Shown one piece after another: positions 1 to 12,664 of a DNA stretch of 64,000 nucleotides. The DNA is from Chrysomallon squamiferum (lineage: Eukaryota; Mollusca; Gastropoda; Neomphalida; Peltospiridae): NCBI GenBank assembly GCA_012295275.1, contig CM022670.1, positions 7,980,712-8,044,711 on the forward strand, in the 5' to 3' direction. How positions within the stretch are numbered: position 1 is the first letter of the stretch; each line of letters opens with the position of its first letter. Made by a program: the position numbers and the translations under genes. Below the pieces are notes generated by a model. It saw nothing but the letters and a program-made list of their open reading frames with translations, was not told where the DNA came from and did not search any database.

Positions 1-1673
1 AATATGAACAGTGATTTCTGAAGAATATTTAGTAAAAAGTAATATGAAAGAAGGAAATGTGAAAAAAAATCAACAACATTAAAAAGAAAAAAAAAATGTT
101 GAAGACCCACTCGACACATTTTATATAGATATAACTGGACATTGTAAAGGACCACTGAGACCAATGGAGAGGAAAATTGCTACTCCTCTTTCCAGTTAGG
201 ATAGGATATTTTACAAGCACCTTCCCACATACAGGAAAATACATATTATAGCAGATGTGAGTCACTGGCTGGAATGACAAATAACTCAGTGGACACACCA
301 AGAGGGTTAGATCTGAGTGTCACAGCAGCTTAATGCTGGTGATCTCTAACTTTGAGAAAATGTAAATAACTAAACAACAAACTGTTCAAAATAAAAAATG
401 CTGTTTTAAACATAACTGTTGTTAGTAATATTGAATTTATAAATAATGGAGCATGAACACCAAACTGTGAGATGTAGAAAAGGAAGTTTTAATTAAAAAT
501 AGGGTCTAGTGAAATGTATATTGTGGAAAATGAATTGTGAAATATTATAGAACACTTGGTACAGATTAATCAAAATATAACTAATGATATGTAAACTAAA
601 AATAACACGTGAAATGAAATCTGAAATGCAAATTGTGAACAATGAAACATGAACAGTGACATAATGTTAAGCACTGAATAATGAATAATGTAATATATTT
701 AAATAAACAAAAACTTTAAAAGAAATGAATGGTTAAAACTAAATTTAACACATTAAAATAATAAACACTTTCTGAAAAGCATGATATAAATCCCAAGGTA
801 CAGGCATTCACAGGCAGATCATGATAAGCATGGCTGTAGGCATATTCAGAGTCAGGTATTATGTTGTTATAGGCATATTCGCAGGTAAGTCAATATAGGC
901 ATTCAACAGGCATACACAGGTAAAAAATTGTAGATGCATCTACAGGCATATGCAAAATAAAGTCCTGACTGGATTTGCTATAAACATAAACTGAAGTAAA
1001 ACAAGAATGACATTGCTAAAGGCATACACAAAAGTAACTATATTATGCCAGTGATATATAGCTGTAGGATAAGAGGTAAAATATGATAATCACTGATATA
1101 GGTAAACAAAAGGCATTGCTGTATGCATAAGCAGAGGTATATTTAGACAGGTATAAATAGAGGTATATTCAAACAGGTATAAATAGAGATATATTCAGAT
1201 AGGTATAAACAGAGGTATATTCAGACAGGTATAAATAGAGGTATATTCAAATAGGCATTGTTACAGACATAAATAGAAGTATGTACAAGCAGAGAGGTTA
1301 AGGCATAAACAGAGATATATATAAATAGGCATATTTATATAGTACAAACAGAGGTATATAAAGTTGAATACTGTTATAGGCATATGCTGAAGTAAGCCAT
1401 GATAGGCATTATAAACAGCAGGATCTCATTAGATCTGGCAAGCTTTGTAAACTTATGAAAAACATCATTAGAAAATAAACTGAAAGTATGACAGCATTAA
1501 TGATAACTCACACTCATGCACACACATTAAACACACACACTCATGAACTCATAAACTCACACAACATACACAAACATACATAGACATGTATATACAGACA
1601 CACAAACACAAAACACACACACATTCCAACATATATAAAAGAAATCATAAAAAAATTTCAAAAAGCAACCAAC
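1..1673. other. Intronic/3' sequence of NSUN7 with degenerate repeats
   Basis: AT-rich sequence downstream of NSUN7 exon 8. From about 780 to 1420 it is made of degenerate repeats with AGGCAT and AGGTATA words, tightest at 1133-1260. A CA-rich stretch at 1505-1625 precedes the exon. I see no convincing exon here; the open frame at 29-301 on the minus strand resembles nothing I recognise. Confidence 0.6.
1133..1260. repeat. 26-bp minisatellite, about five units
   Basis: The unit reads AGGTATAAACAGAGG then TATATTCAGAC, repeated about five times with single-base changes; decayed copies extend to about 1370. It lies in the intron 3' of NSUN7 exon 8. Confidence 0.8.
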
Positions 1674-1924
1674 CTCTCTGGTAATGACAGCAACAAAACA
1701 TCCGTTCATCTTGCTGCTGGGTGAGAATTTCATGTACTTCCCGACTATGCCGTCCCTGCTCTCTATTTCATCGGCGTTGAAGGGAAGAACCGGGGGCACC
1801 AGGCGGTAGGGGATTCTCTTCTGCTGCACCATGTTGATGAACTCCACAGCTTTCTGGACCACGTTCTCATTCTCCTCCTCATACACTGACCTTGTGTAGT
1901 AAACCACAGCCTGACTTCGGTGTA
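1674..1924 (-). CDS. NSUN7: NSUN7 coding exon 8 (motif VI region, Arg in place of nucleophile Cys)
   Basis: Acceptor TTCTCAG|TACACCGA; donor ACCAGAGAG|GTTGGT, phase 0 out. The exon encodes IHRSQAVVYYTRSVYEEENE then NVVQKAVEFINMVQQKRIPY and a segment ending NGCFVAVITRE. It aligns with AQAVVYCTCSVFPEENEAVV and GCFLSILTRE of vertebrate NSUN7. The YCTCS motif is YYTRS here (Arg486). The gene continues beyond this exon; I found no convincing next exon in positions 1-1673. Confidence 0.93.
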
Positions 1925-3393
1925 CTGAGAAATATCAGAGTAGAAATACTCATAACCTTCTTTTTTATTTTTTTTACAAAAAAAAAAAAAAAAAAATATC
2001 TGTTTGGATAATTAGCCAGGTTAGTCATGTAGATATTCAGCCAGACTTTCTTACTGATATCTGAAACAATCACAATTAAAAAAGCCTCCAGAAAACTCCC
2101 CCAAAACCACCAACAAAACAAATAATTCCTATTTATAAATACGTTTGCATCCTAACAGTGGTTTTTTATTTAAAACTATTATACTGTGTTTGTGTTGTAA
2201 TATTAAGAAGAAAAAAAAACAAAAAAAACAAAAAAACATAATAAATAAATAAATAAATAAATAAAATACTGCGAGATAGGATTACTCTAGAATTTAATAC
2301 ATTTTCAAGATCAAGATGACTATCATACATATTCCATCTCTTGTAAATACTGGGTTATAAATTATTATAGAAAAGTTATGTAATAACTGCAATAAAAAAT
2401 TCATTTGAGTTTAAGTTTCTCATCAAATCTTGTAGCACTTTACACTGATATTAACCATGCTCAGCTATAAAATATTAAAATGATCATGAAAATAGTTTGC
2501 TGGGGTGGATCCAGCTTTTCTGATGAGGAGGCTGCATGACAAAAAGGGCAAAAAATTATAAAAAGGCACTACTGAAAAATTACACACAGTTCACATGTAC
2601 CATAATATAATAGGGATGCTGGCACTTCTCAAATTTCAGGGGTGTCTTAATACCTTACACACCCCAGATTTGTAATAATTTTTTAAATTTTATTTATATT
2701 TTTAATTTTTAAAATCAAATCTATATTTTTAATTTTTTAAATATATATATTTTAAAATTTGAAACTGTTATTAATTCTATTTTATTTAATTTTAAAATTT
2801 GTATTTACACTTTTAATTTCTAAAACTATATTTATATTTAATTTAAAATTTGTGTTTTAATTTTGAAATTTGATAACTTAATAGTTATATATCTTCCACA
2901 TGAAATAAAAACAATAAACACACACATGTACACATTATCAAATATTAACGATGAAAAACATGGGAAATATTTACTGCCGTACTTATTTTCTGCAGAGCTT
3001 ACTTTTCAGGGCGTGTCGCAGAAGAGCACTGTGGCTGGTTACTAACTCAGTGAGCCAGGACCTGTCAGTGGATGTAGCAGAGAGATCTTTCAGAATATTC
3101 ATATCTGCAGAATACATTTTTAAACACATCTACGTGAGATACAAATCATACATGTTTGTAATCATTGTTTATATTTCGTAACAAATACAAATGAAACTGT
3201 TATTAGTTATATGGGTTAGTTATATTAATACATTTTTTACAAATAACACATATTTCATCTTTGTTTGGGTTTGCATGTGTGTGTATATGTATATAATTAT
3301 ATATATATATATAACGTATGTATGTATCTTTGCATGTATATACGTATGTATGTATGTTTGGATGATTATGTATGTATGCATGTAACTATCTGG

Positions 3394-3440
<47 letters not shown>

Positions 3441-4507
3441 CAAGGTGTGTTAAATGTATGTATGTAGGTATACATAAAAATTATAAAATTTTCAGTTAAA
3501 GAAACAACACTTTTGAAATGTATATGTTAAAGGTATTAAAGGTTCAATGAAAAACAGCCACAGTTAAATGTCTTTACGTCTAGTATGAACAAAGGCTTTA
3601 AAACGTACCTTCTCCCTCGTTGATGACAAACTCTACAGGGTTGCTGACGGCCGACTTGCTGCAGTTTGCTGTCACAAGGACAGCACGCACACCTTTAAAT
3701 CTGGAGTCATCAGGGTCAACATCGAGAAAATTCGTACTCATCAGTTTGACCTCTGAAAAATAAATAAAAAATTAAGAATGAAAAAACATTTTGTTTTTAA
3801 ATGTTTGGGTTTTTTTTTTATAGTGGCATACAATAATCAATATAATTTAAATGGATTTTAGCAGTTCTTTGAAATACTTGTACTTTGCATTTCAAGTTAT
3901 GAACATTTATAGGATGATATGATATCATTTTAATATGAAAGTCCTGAGAATAATATTGTGTATTTTTTTTTAACATTTATGGGGGTCCTGAAATAATATT
4001 CCTGTAGATAACATCAGCATGCTGTATATACATATTCAGATAGATGTATAAACATAAATGTATACAAATAAATGTATACACTCAAGAAATATAAATATAC
4101 TTTCACAGGCACTCATGCTCACAAATCCAAATATTTATCATGATCGCCACTAATCCTTTGAATAATAAAAATAAATTCATAAATGTATAAAGGTTAACAA
4201 ACTTTCAAAAAGTAATTTCATGTTTCTTTTTTATCACCACTCCACACATCTTACATTATTTTTAATATAAATTTAAGTACAGTCATAAAAACATATAAAA
4301 CTCGTAAATGTCAAAAGGTATTTTCCGAGACATAAAATGCATTCATAAACTTTTCAACATGTTACTAAAAACATTCATAAAAATATTTAATAATGACCGG
4401 CTGTTTCTAACAGTTATTGTTTTTTTGTTTCTCTGTAGATTTTCAAGTTATTGCGGGTCATTATTATTTTATATACAACACATTAGTGATATTCATTTAG
4501 TGCATGT

Positions 4508-4549
<42 letters not shown>

Positions 4550-4837
4550 TTATATATATACTACAAACACATCTAAGTCTTACACCTTCATGTTACTGCC
4601 ACTATTATACCAAAAATACTGTCATTTATTAAATAGTTATTGCTACTTACTCTAACAATACTCTAACCACTACAACTCACCATACCATTACAACTACTAC
4701 AACCCCTACTGTTACTAGAACACAACACATGCAATCAATATTTAGTAGTACTGCAATTATTTTATTTACAATACTCCTACTGTAATTGCTGATACTACAC
4801 CTATAACCTATAACTTGTCTCTCTGCTACTACTACTA

Positions 4838-4881
<44 letters not shown>

Positions 4882-5547
4882 ATTTCTGCTACTTCTGCTT
4901 CAAACAGAACCTCTATTATTATATCATAACTACTGCTACTGTCATCACTAGTTTACTATGACTAATTGTTTTAATACTGCCTATACCAAATTATACTAAA
5001 CTGCAGCGACTAATCCTATTCCAGTTACAGCTACTGTTACAAGAACCATATCTACAACAGTCACACACTCTTGTACTAGAACTACTACTACTACTACAGT
5101 ACTACAACTACTACTACTACTACAGTACTACAACTACTACTACCACATATAAACCCTTCTTGCAGATCATCACTATTGTACACAACTAGTCATTCAGAAA
5201 GCAGTAATGCTGTATTTAACATCATAAATACTTTTAGCTCCTAATTTCTCTAAGTTTTGAACTATGCGGTAATCTTCTGCGGCTGTGTTGGAGCTGAAAG
5301 CCCAGATGTGGCTCTCTGTGTGATGCAGCAAGCTTGCTAGGTGTGCCGTTGTCAACCCTGCGCCGATGTTCACGTGAATGATGTCGTCATCATCATTGAG
5401 CAAGTGTTTGGCAGAGTGAGGAGCCAGGCAGCTAGATTTGTCCTGAAATAACAGATAATATTGTTTATTTATTTAGTTATTTACTTTAGTTTGTTAGGCA
5501 GTTACTTAATTTTTGTTATTGTTTTTTGTTCTTTAGATGCATATTAT

Positions 5548-5625
<78 letters not shown>

Positions 5626-8600
5626 TTTTTTTTTTGTATTAGTTTGTCTGGTTTTTCTTTAAAGTTTTGATTACATTTAAATGATTAAACTATAAAATTA
5701 GGTTTTTAATTATTATTATGTTAATTACTAATGATTAAAACATTATAAATTAAATGTATACAAATTAATATAAATATTAGTTATTGTAAATAAAACAGAA
5801 ATATTTGCAGATCACATAGAATGGCGATTATAAATATGAATTATAATACACAAATGTACACAAATGTACACAGAATGTAAATGATGAAGATGTATTTATT
5901 CAAACATATTAACACAATAAGACTAAACTCAATGGAATCTACAGAGTAAAAATTAATAATAAAACAGTAGTCATTAGTACATTGTCTTCTTTCATATGTG
6001 TTTGTTCATGACACAGAATGTAAAACAACAATAAAAATAAAGAGACTTTCTATGTAAGTCTAACAAGACCAGCACAGAAAAATACAAAAGCTAATCATAA
6101 GAATTGTTTAGAGATACAAACAAAACAAGAATCACTCTTCCATAACTAAAATTGTTCATTCATAACAAAAAATCATTCTTCCATAACAAAAACAAAAATG
6201 TTCCTGAAAACAATCCATTAAAGGTGAATTGTAAATGTTAGTATATTTAGTACTAAACTAAAGTAACAAATTTCAGTGAAATAAAACAGAGAATATAAGC
6301 TTTAACTAGTCTAAATGTTTTTAGAAATATTTACTTTTATTGCTCAGTTATTAACTGAATATAACACTAAAATTAGCTGCGTGTAAACTTTAAGCTACAA
6401 AACAAACATACAATATTTACAATGATAAAATAACAGCCATGGAAACACACACAAACACCTGTTCATACAGACAGAAAGAAATCAATTATTTACACTTTGG
6501 GTGTTTATATACACGTTACTTAATCTCTAATGTGAAACAATAACTCTTCATACATGCCACCACCTTACAATGGACATTCAAGTAACAGCTATTTTGAATT
6601 TTATCTTTAAAATGATACTATAATAGTTATTTCTAAATAATAATTGTGTCAGAATAAAAGATCTGTAAATGCTGATTAGTAAAAGCAACCTTACAGTTCA
6701 AAAAGTAGGTTTCCCCTCTGAAACACCATACAAGGATCAAAATATATATTGGTGTATATTAGTAACCCATGAAGCAGTGGGCCTATTATCATCATTATTC
6801 AAAAACAACTAATAACTGATCTTCATCAATTTACTATCCTACCTCACCACCCACTAGCCCAGTCTGTACCTGTCAGACAGCTTTGTTGTTCTCTACAATC
6901 TACCATCCTACCTCACCACCCACTAGCCCAGTCTGTACCTGTAAGACAGCTTTGTTGTTCTCTACAATCTACCATCCTACGTCACCACCCACTAGCCCAG
7001 TCTGTACCTGTCAGACAGCTTTGTTGTTCTCTACAATCTACCATCCTACCTCACCACCCACTAGCTCAATATGTACCTGTCAGACAGCTTTGTTGTTCTC
7101 TACAATCTACCATCCTACCTCACCACCCACTAGCCCAGTCTGTACCTGTAAGACAGCTTTGTTGTTCTCTACAATCTACCATCCTACCTCACCACCCACT
7201 AGCCCAGTCTGTACCTGTCAGACAGCTTTGTTGTTCTCTACAATCTACCATCCTACCTCACCACCCACTAGCTCAGTCTGTACCTGTCAGACAGCTAGCC
7301 CAGTTGTTAAGACAGCTTTGTTGTTCTCTACAATCTACCATCCCTCACCTCACCACCCACTAGCCCAGTCTGTAGCTCCTGTGTCAGACAGCTTTGTTGT
7401 TCTCACCGTCCTACAATGTACCCATCCTACCTCACCACCCACTACCTCACCACCCACTAGCCCAGTCTGTACCTGTACAGACAGCTTTGTTGTTCTCTAC
7501 CTGTAAGAATCTCTACAATCTACCATCCTACCTCACCACCCACTAGCCCAGTCTGTACCTGTACAACAGCTTTGTTGTTCTCTACAATCTACCATCCTAC
7601 CTCACCACCCACTAGCCCAGTCTGTACCTGTAAGACAGCTTTGTTGTTCTCTACAATCTACCATCTACCATCCTACCTCACCACCCACTAGCCCAGTCTG
7701 TACCTGTAAGACAGCTTTGTTGTTCTCACCACCCACAATGTACCATCCTATCTACCTCACCACCCACTAGCCCAGTCTGTACCTGTCAGACAGCTTTGTT
7801 GTTCTCTACCATCCTACCATCCTGTCAGACAGCTTTGTTGTTCTCCAATCTACCATCCACCCACTAGCCCAGTCTGTACCTGTCAGACAGCTTTGTTGTT
7901 CTCTACAATCTACCATCCTACGTCACCACCCACTAGCCCAGTCTGTACCTGTCAGACAGCTTTGTTGTTCTCTACAATCTACCATCCTACGTCACCACCC
8001 ACTAGCCCAGTCTGTACCTGTCAGACAGCTTTGTTGTTCCCTACAATCTACCATCCTACCTCACCACCCACTAGCCCAGTCTGTACCTGTCAGACAGCTT
8101 TGTTGTTCTCTACAATCTACCATCCCACGTCCAGTCTGTACCTGTCAGACAGCTTTGTTGTTCTCACCTACCATCCTACCTCACCACCCACCCAGTCTGT
8201 ACCTAGCCCAGTCTGTACCTGTAAGACAGCTTTGTTGTTCTCTACAATCTACCATCCTACCTCACCACCCACTAGCTCAGTCTGTACCTGTAAGACAGCT
8301 TTGTTGTTCTCTACAATCTACCATCCTACCTCACCACCCACTATCTCAGTCTGTACCTGTAAGACAGCTTTGCCAGTCTCTATAAGATGATGTTTACGAA
8401 GCAGTGGTGAACACTCTGTTGGAAACTCAATGAGATCGTTGCAGTGGTTGTCCAGTCTGAACTGATTTACATTCAGATCTGCTTTGGGATCAGTAACCTC
8501 CTCAAAACTCTCCTCTTTTAGAATGCTTATGACGTCGTACATGCTGAAATAAATAAATAAATAAATAATTAAATAAACACACAAACAAACAAAAAAGTCA

Positions 8601-10794
8601 TATATTATAAGTTAGAGACACTATATATCAGAAACTTCATGCCAGTCGTCATAAAACTGACATTTAAAGTCAGACATATAAATCATTCACTATAATCCAG
8701 ACACTCTTAGCCAGATACTGTAAGTCAGACACTATAAAAAATTAAAAAATAAACAAACACACTAACTTGCTCTTTAACATGTTCAATGTCACCCACATGT
8801 ACACTGGCATCTTGTAATGTTTTTCTTCCTGGCCACGGACACTCTCGGGCAGGAGGTGCTCTATACATGGTGCTGATGCCTTGATTCTGTGTCTGGCCAG
8901 ACATGCGTCCAGTTTGGTCTTGAGTGTAATAATAGCACGTTCTATGTCCCGACAGTTTTCTTCGAGAACTTCGTTTTCCAGTGGAGTGCGAATCTGAAAT
9001 TTTCTGTTTTGGAAATCGCACAACATCACCATGACTAGAGCAGGGTCATCTTTTAACTGAGAATGTAAATTTAAAAAAAAAATGTACATATATATATATA
9101 TATCAATATACTGTTACAATTTGTGTTCATTTTGTAATGGGTGACAGTGCATCAATGAAGAGTTTATTACATCACAACAATAATAATAATAATAATGATG
9201 ATGATGATGATGATAACAATAAATCAACAATAAAAAAATAACAATAATAATAAAGACAGTAATAATAACAATAACAATAACTAATAATGATAATAATAAC
9301 AACAAAATACTACTACTGCTAATAATAATAATAATCATAATAATAATAATAAAAGTAATAGCAACAATAACAATAATAAAATGACTATGATTTTTTTTTC
9401 TTTAGATTTTTTTCTTTAGATTTTTTTTTACTGACATCATTTCCTCATACAGACATATACAAAATGTCTAATGCACTGTATTATTACAATTTTCATAGCC
9501 CTTTAGGTGTTTTTAAAATGTCTTTAAAGGGAATGATGAATTAAACTGGCAAAACAATGTGATTTAAAATTCTCAGACTTCATATTTTATTTATTTTTAT
9601 TTACTGTCAGCAAAGATTGGCTTTTCGTAAAATTTTATGAATGGTATGAAATAATATAAAATCTGTGAAAATAATTTGTAGTACTGCTGCTATCTTAATA
9701 CTTGTTACATTTATTAATATTATTCATTTAGTTTTGCAAAGCTGACTAATATATGCATGCTCATAGCTACAGTGAACAACACTGAAATATGGATTAACTC
9801 ACACATATTTTAATAATGTGTAAGCTTTCTAATGTTTGTGATTTTGTAAAATGTAGAAATCTGTTTTAAGACATTTTTCTTCATTAAAAATGTACCTAGA
9901 TTTTGAATCACAAATAAAAAGAAATTTAATCAAACTAAAAAATATTTATATCAAATGTATTTACAGAAAAGTTATTATTATTATTATTTTTTTAATATTA
10001 AATATTTCATTATTTTTTTTTTATTATTTTTAAAAAAAGTTTAAGAAGGCAGCAATAAAGAAAGTAAATTTACCTCTGGATAGAATGAGAAGAAAGAGAC
10101 TTCATCAATTATCTCATCTAGTATTGTCTGATCTGAAAATGAGAACTAAAACTATGAGAAAAAAAAAAACTAAAACTATGAGAAAAAAAAAAAACATGAA
10201 GAAAAAAAACACACACACAAAAACACAATTATCTCATCTAGTATTGTCTGACCTGAAAAACAAACTAAAACTATGAAAAAAAAACATACAAAAACACAAT
10301 TATCTCATCTAGTATTGTCTGATCTGAAAAACAAACTAAAACTATGAAAAAAAAACCACATACAAAAACACAATTATCTCATCTAGTATTGTCTGATCTG
10401 AAAAACAAACATTGTCTGATAAAAAAACAAACTAAACTAAAAAAAACACCAACATCTCATCAATTATCTCATATGAAAAACAAAAACAAACTAAAAAAAA
10501 ACACAAAACAAAAACACAAATCTGAAAATAAACAATGAAAAAAAAATCACAAAAACACAAACATAAACAATAAATGCTAAAATAAAAAGAATGTTCACAT
10601 AAATACATACACACATACATTTCACAAACTCAACAACACATACACACACATCATGTACATACATACACACTTCTTATATATTTAATACACATTATGTATG
10701 CATTTATTTCAATATGTTTATGTCCCTGTCTTTTTATATTTTAGTTTATTAGTTTACACTGTAAAGCACATCGAATTTACTTAGAATGAAAAAG

Positions 10795-10829
<35 letters not shown>

Positions 10830-11915
10830 TATAAGGTATAATAAACAAATAAACATCCACACACAAACATTAAACAGTCCAGCAAAAAACAAATGACAGA
10901 AATCAAAATGGCAGAAAACATTTGCATCTTATATTTCATGCCAGTTTATACATCACATTTTCCAATCAATACATTTTACCTGCTATTAATCAATCCAGGT
11001 ATCTAGAACAATCAGTTTTGTCTTTGTAAATATAAAACTCACTCACTGAATTAATCTTCTTACAGTCTCAGACTACAGGAATACACTATAGCTTTGTAAA
11101 AATATATTTGTCTGAGAGCTGATGGGATACAGGGTCAATCCCCCTTAGTCTACTTGTTTGTCTATTTTCACATGTCAGCCTGTCCTCAAGAAATGCTTTC
11201 TGGTATGATATTGTTATGGTATGTGCTGTGCTGTTTATGGAAAAGTGTCTGTGTGGAAAATATTTCTTGATAATCAGTGCTGCCACATTAGTAAAATTCC
11301 TCTATGATCATAAAAATGCAACAAAAAAAAAATAAAAATAAAAAATAAAAAATAATAATAAAAAATAGAAAAATAAAATAAAATAAAATAAATAAATAAA
11401 TAAATAACTGAAAAAATGAAAATAACATCAAGATTCAACAGAAAAAAAAAAAAAAGAAAAAATCCAAACTTATCTTTACCATAATGAGGTGTAAAAAATA
11501 AAAGATTTATTAATTTATTTTTGGTTGTCTCAAATTACTTCAAGTTTATTTTGGTTAAAATCCCATAATTTACTCTTTTTATTAATTTATTATTATTTTT
11601 TTTTTTTTAAATATAATTTTAAACCTTAGATAAAATCTGTCAAACACTCAAGTTTTTTTTGTCTAATCAGAAGTGCAATCAGGATTTTCTAGAGGACAGA
11701 GGTGAAACAATCATGAGTGATATTTACCAGTATAAAAAGTGCTCATCCAGATTATATAATGAAACAGACATTACTGATATTTTTTTATTTATCTTTTTTT
11801 AGATTTATTTATTATTATTTTTTTTTTTTTTTTTTTTTTTTTCTTTGGTGGGGGGGCTATTTTGATTGTTAGTAAATATTTATTTATTTATTTATTTATT
11901 TATTTATTACTATTT

Positions 11916-11978
<63 letters not shown>

Positions 11979-12481
11979 TAATTATTATTATTTTTTTTTT
12001 TTTTTTGTTGTTGTAGTGTACAAAGAAAATTCTTTCTTACACAATGACACTTTAAAATTAGATATGAAATAATCATTTGAAATTTTGGTCACAGCAAAGA
12101 AAGGTCAAGACCCCTTGACCACTGCTAACTCCACCCCGTATCTGTACATGTTAAACAGAACTTAAACAAAGTGTGTGTAAATGTTTGAGTTGTTACTATC
12201 AGGATACGTTTGAAGAGTTTCTTATGAAGTACAGGTGTTTGTAAAACAGGTAAATATTTACCTGCTTTAATTTACTGTTCATGTGAGAAGAAAGAATTTT
12301 GAAGTGATGTAAGTACACTCTACAAATATTTGAAATGTTTGCATTAGTATCATGTCAGAGATGTATTGTAAACAAAATGCTCACAGAAAATAATACACAT
12401 ACACAATTACACATACCTACATACCTAAACAGCTATCAAGATACATATACATATATACATACTTACATATAAATCTACACA

Positions 12482-12527
<46 letters not shown>

Positions 12528-12613
12528 TCATGCATGCATGCAGACATACAAACATTAACATTTAAAAAAACAAGAATACCTAAATACATATATAGAAATA
12601 TTTGTACAATGTG

Positions 12614-12664
<51 letters not shown>

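Noticed and set aside
6883-7506. 207-residue plus-strand open frame of TIYHPTSPPTSPVCTC repeats (and a similar 165-residue frame at 7893-8390)
   Set aside because: It is the 69-bp intronic minisatellite read on the antisense strand; the frame stays open only because 69 is divisible by three. No promoter, splice or homology support.
6829-8390. CRISPR array
   Set aside because: Repeats are contiguous 69-bp units without unique spacers, in a eukaryotic intron.
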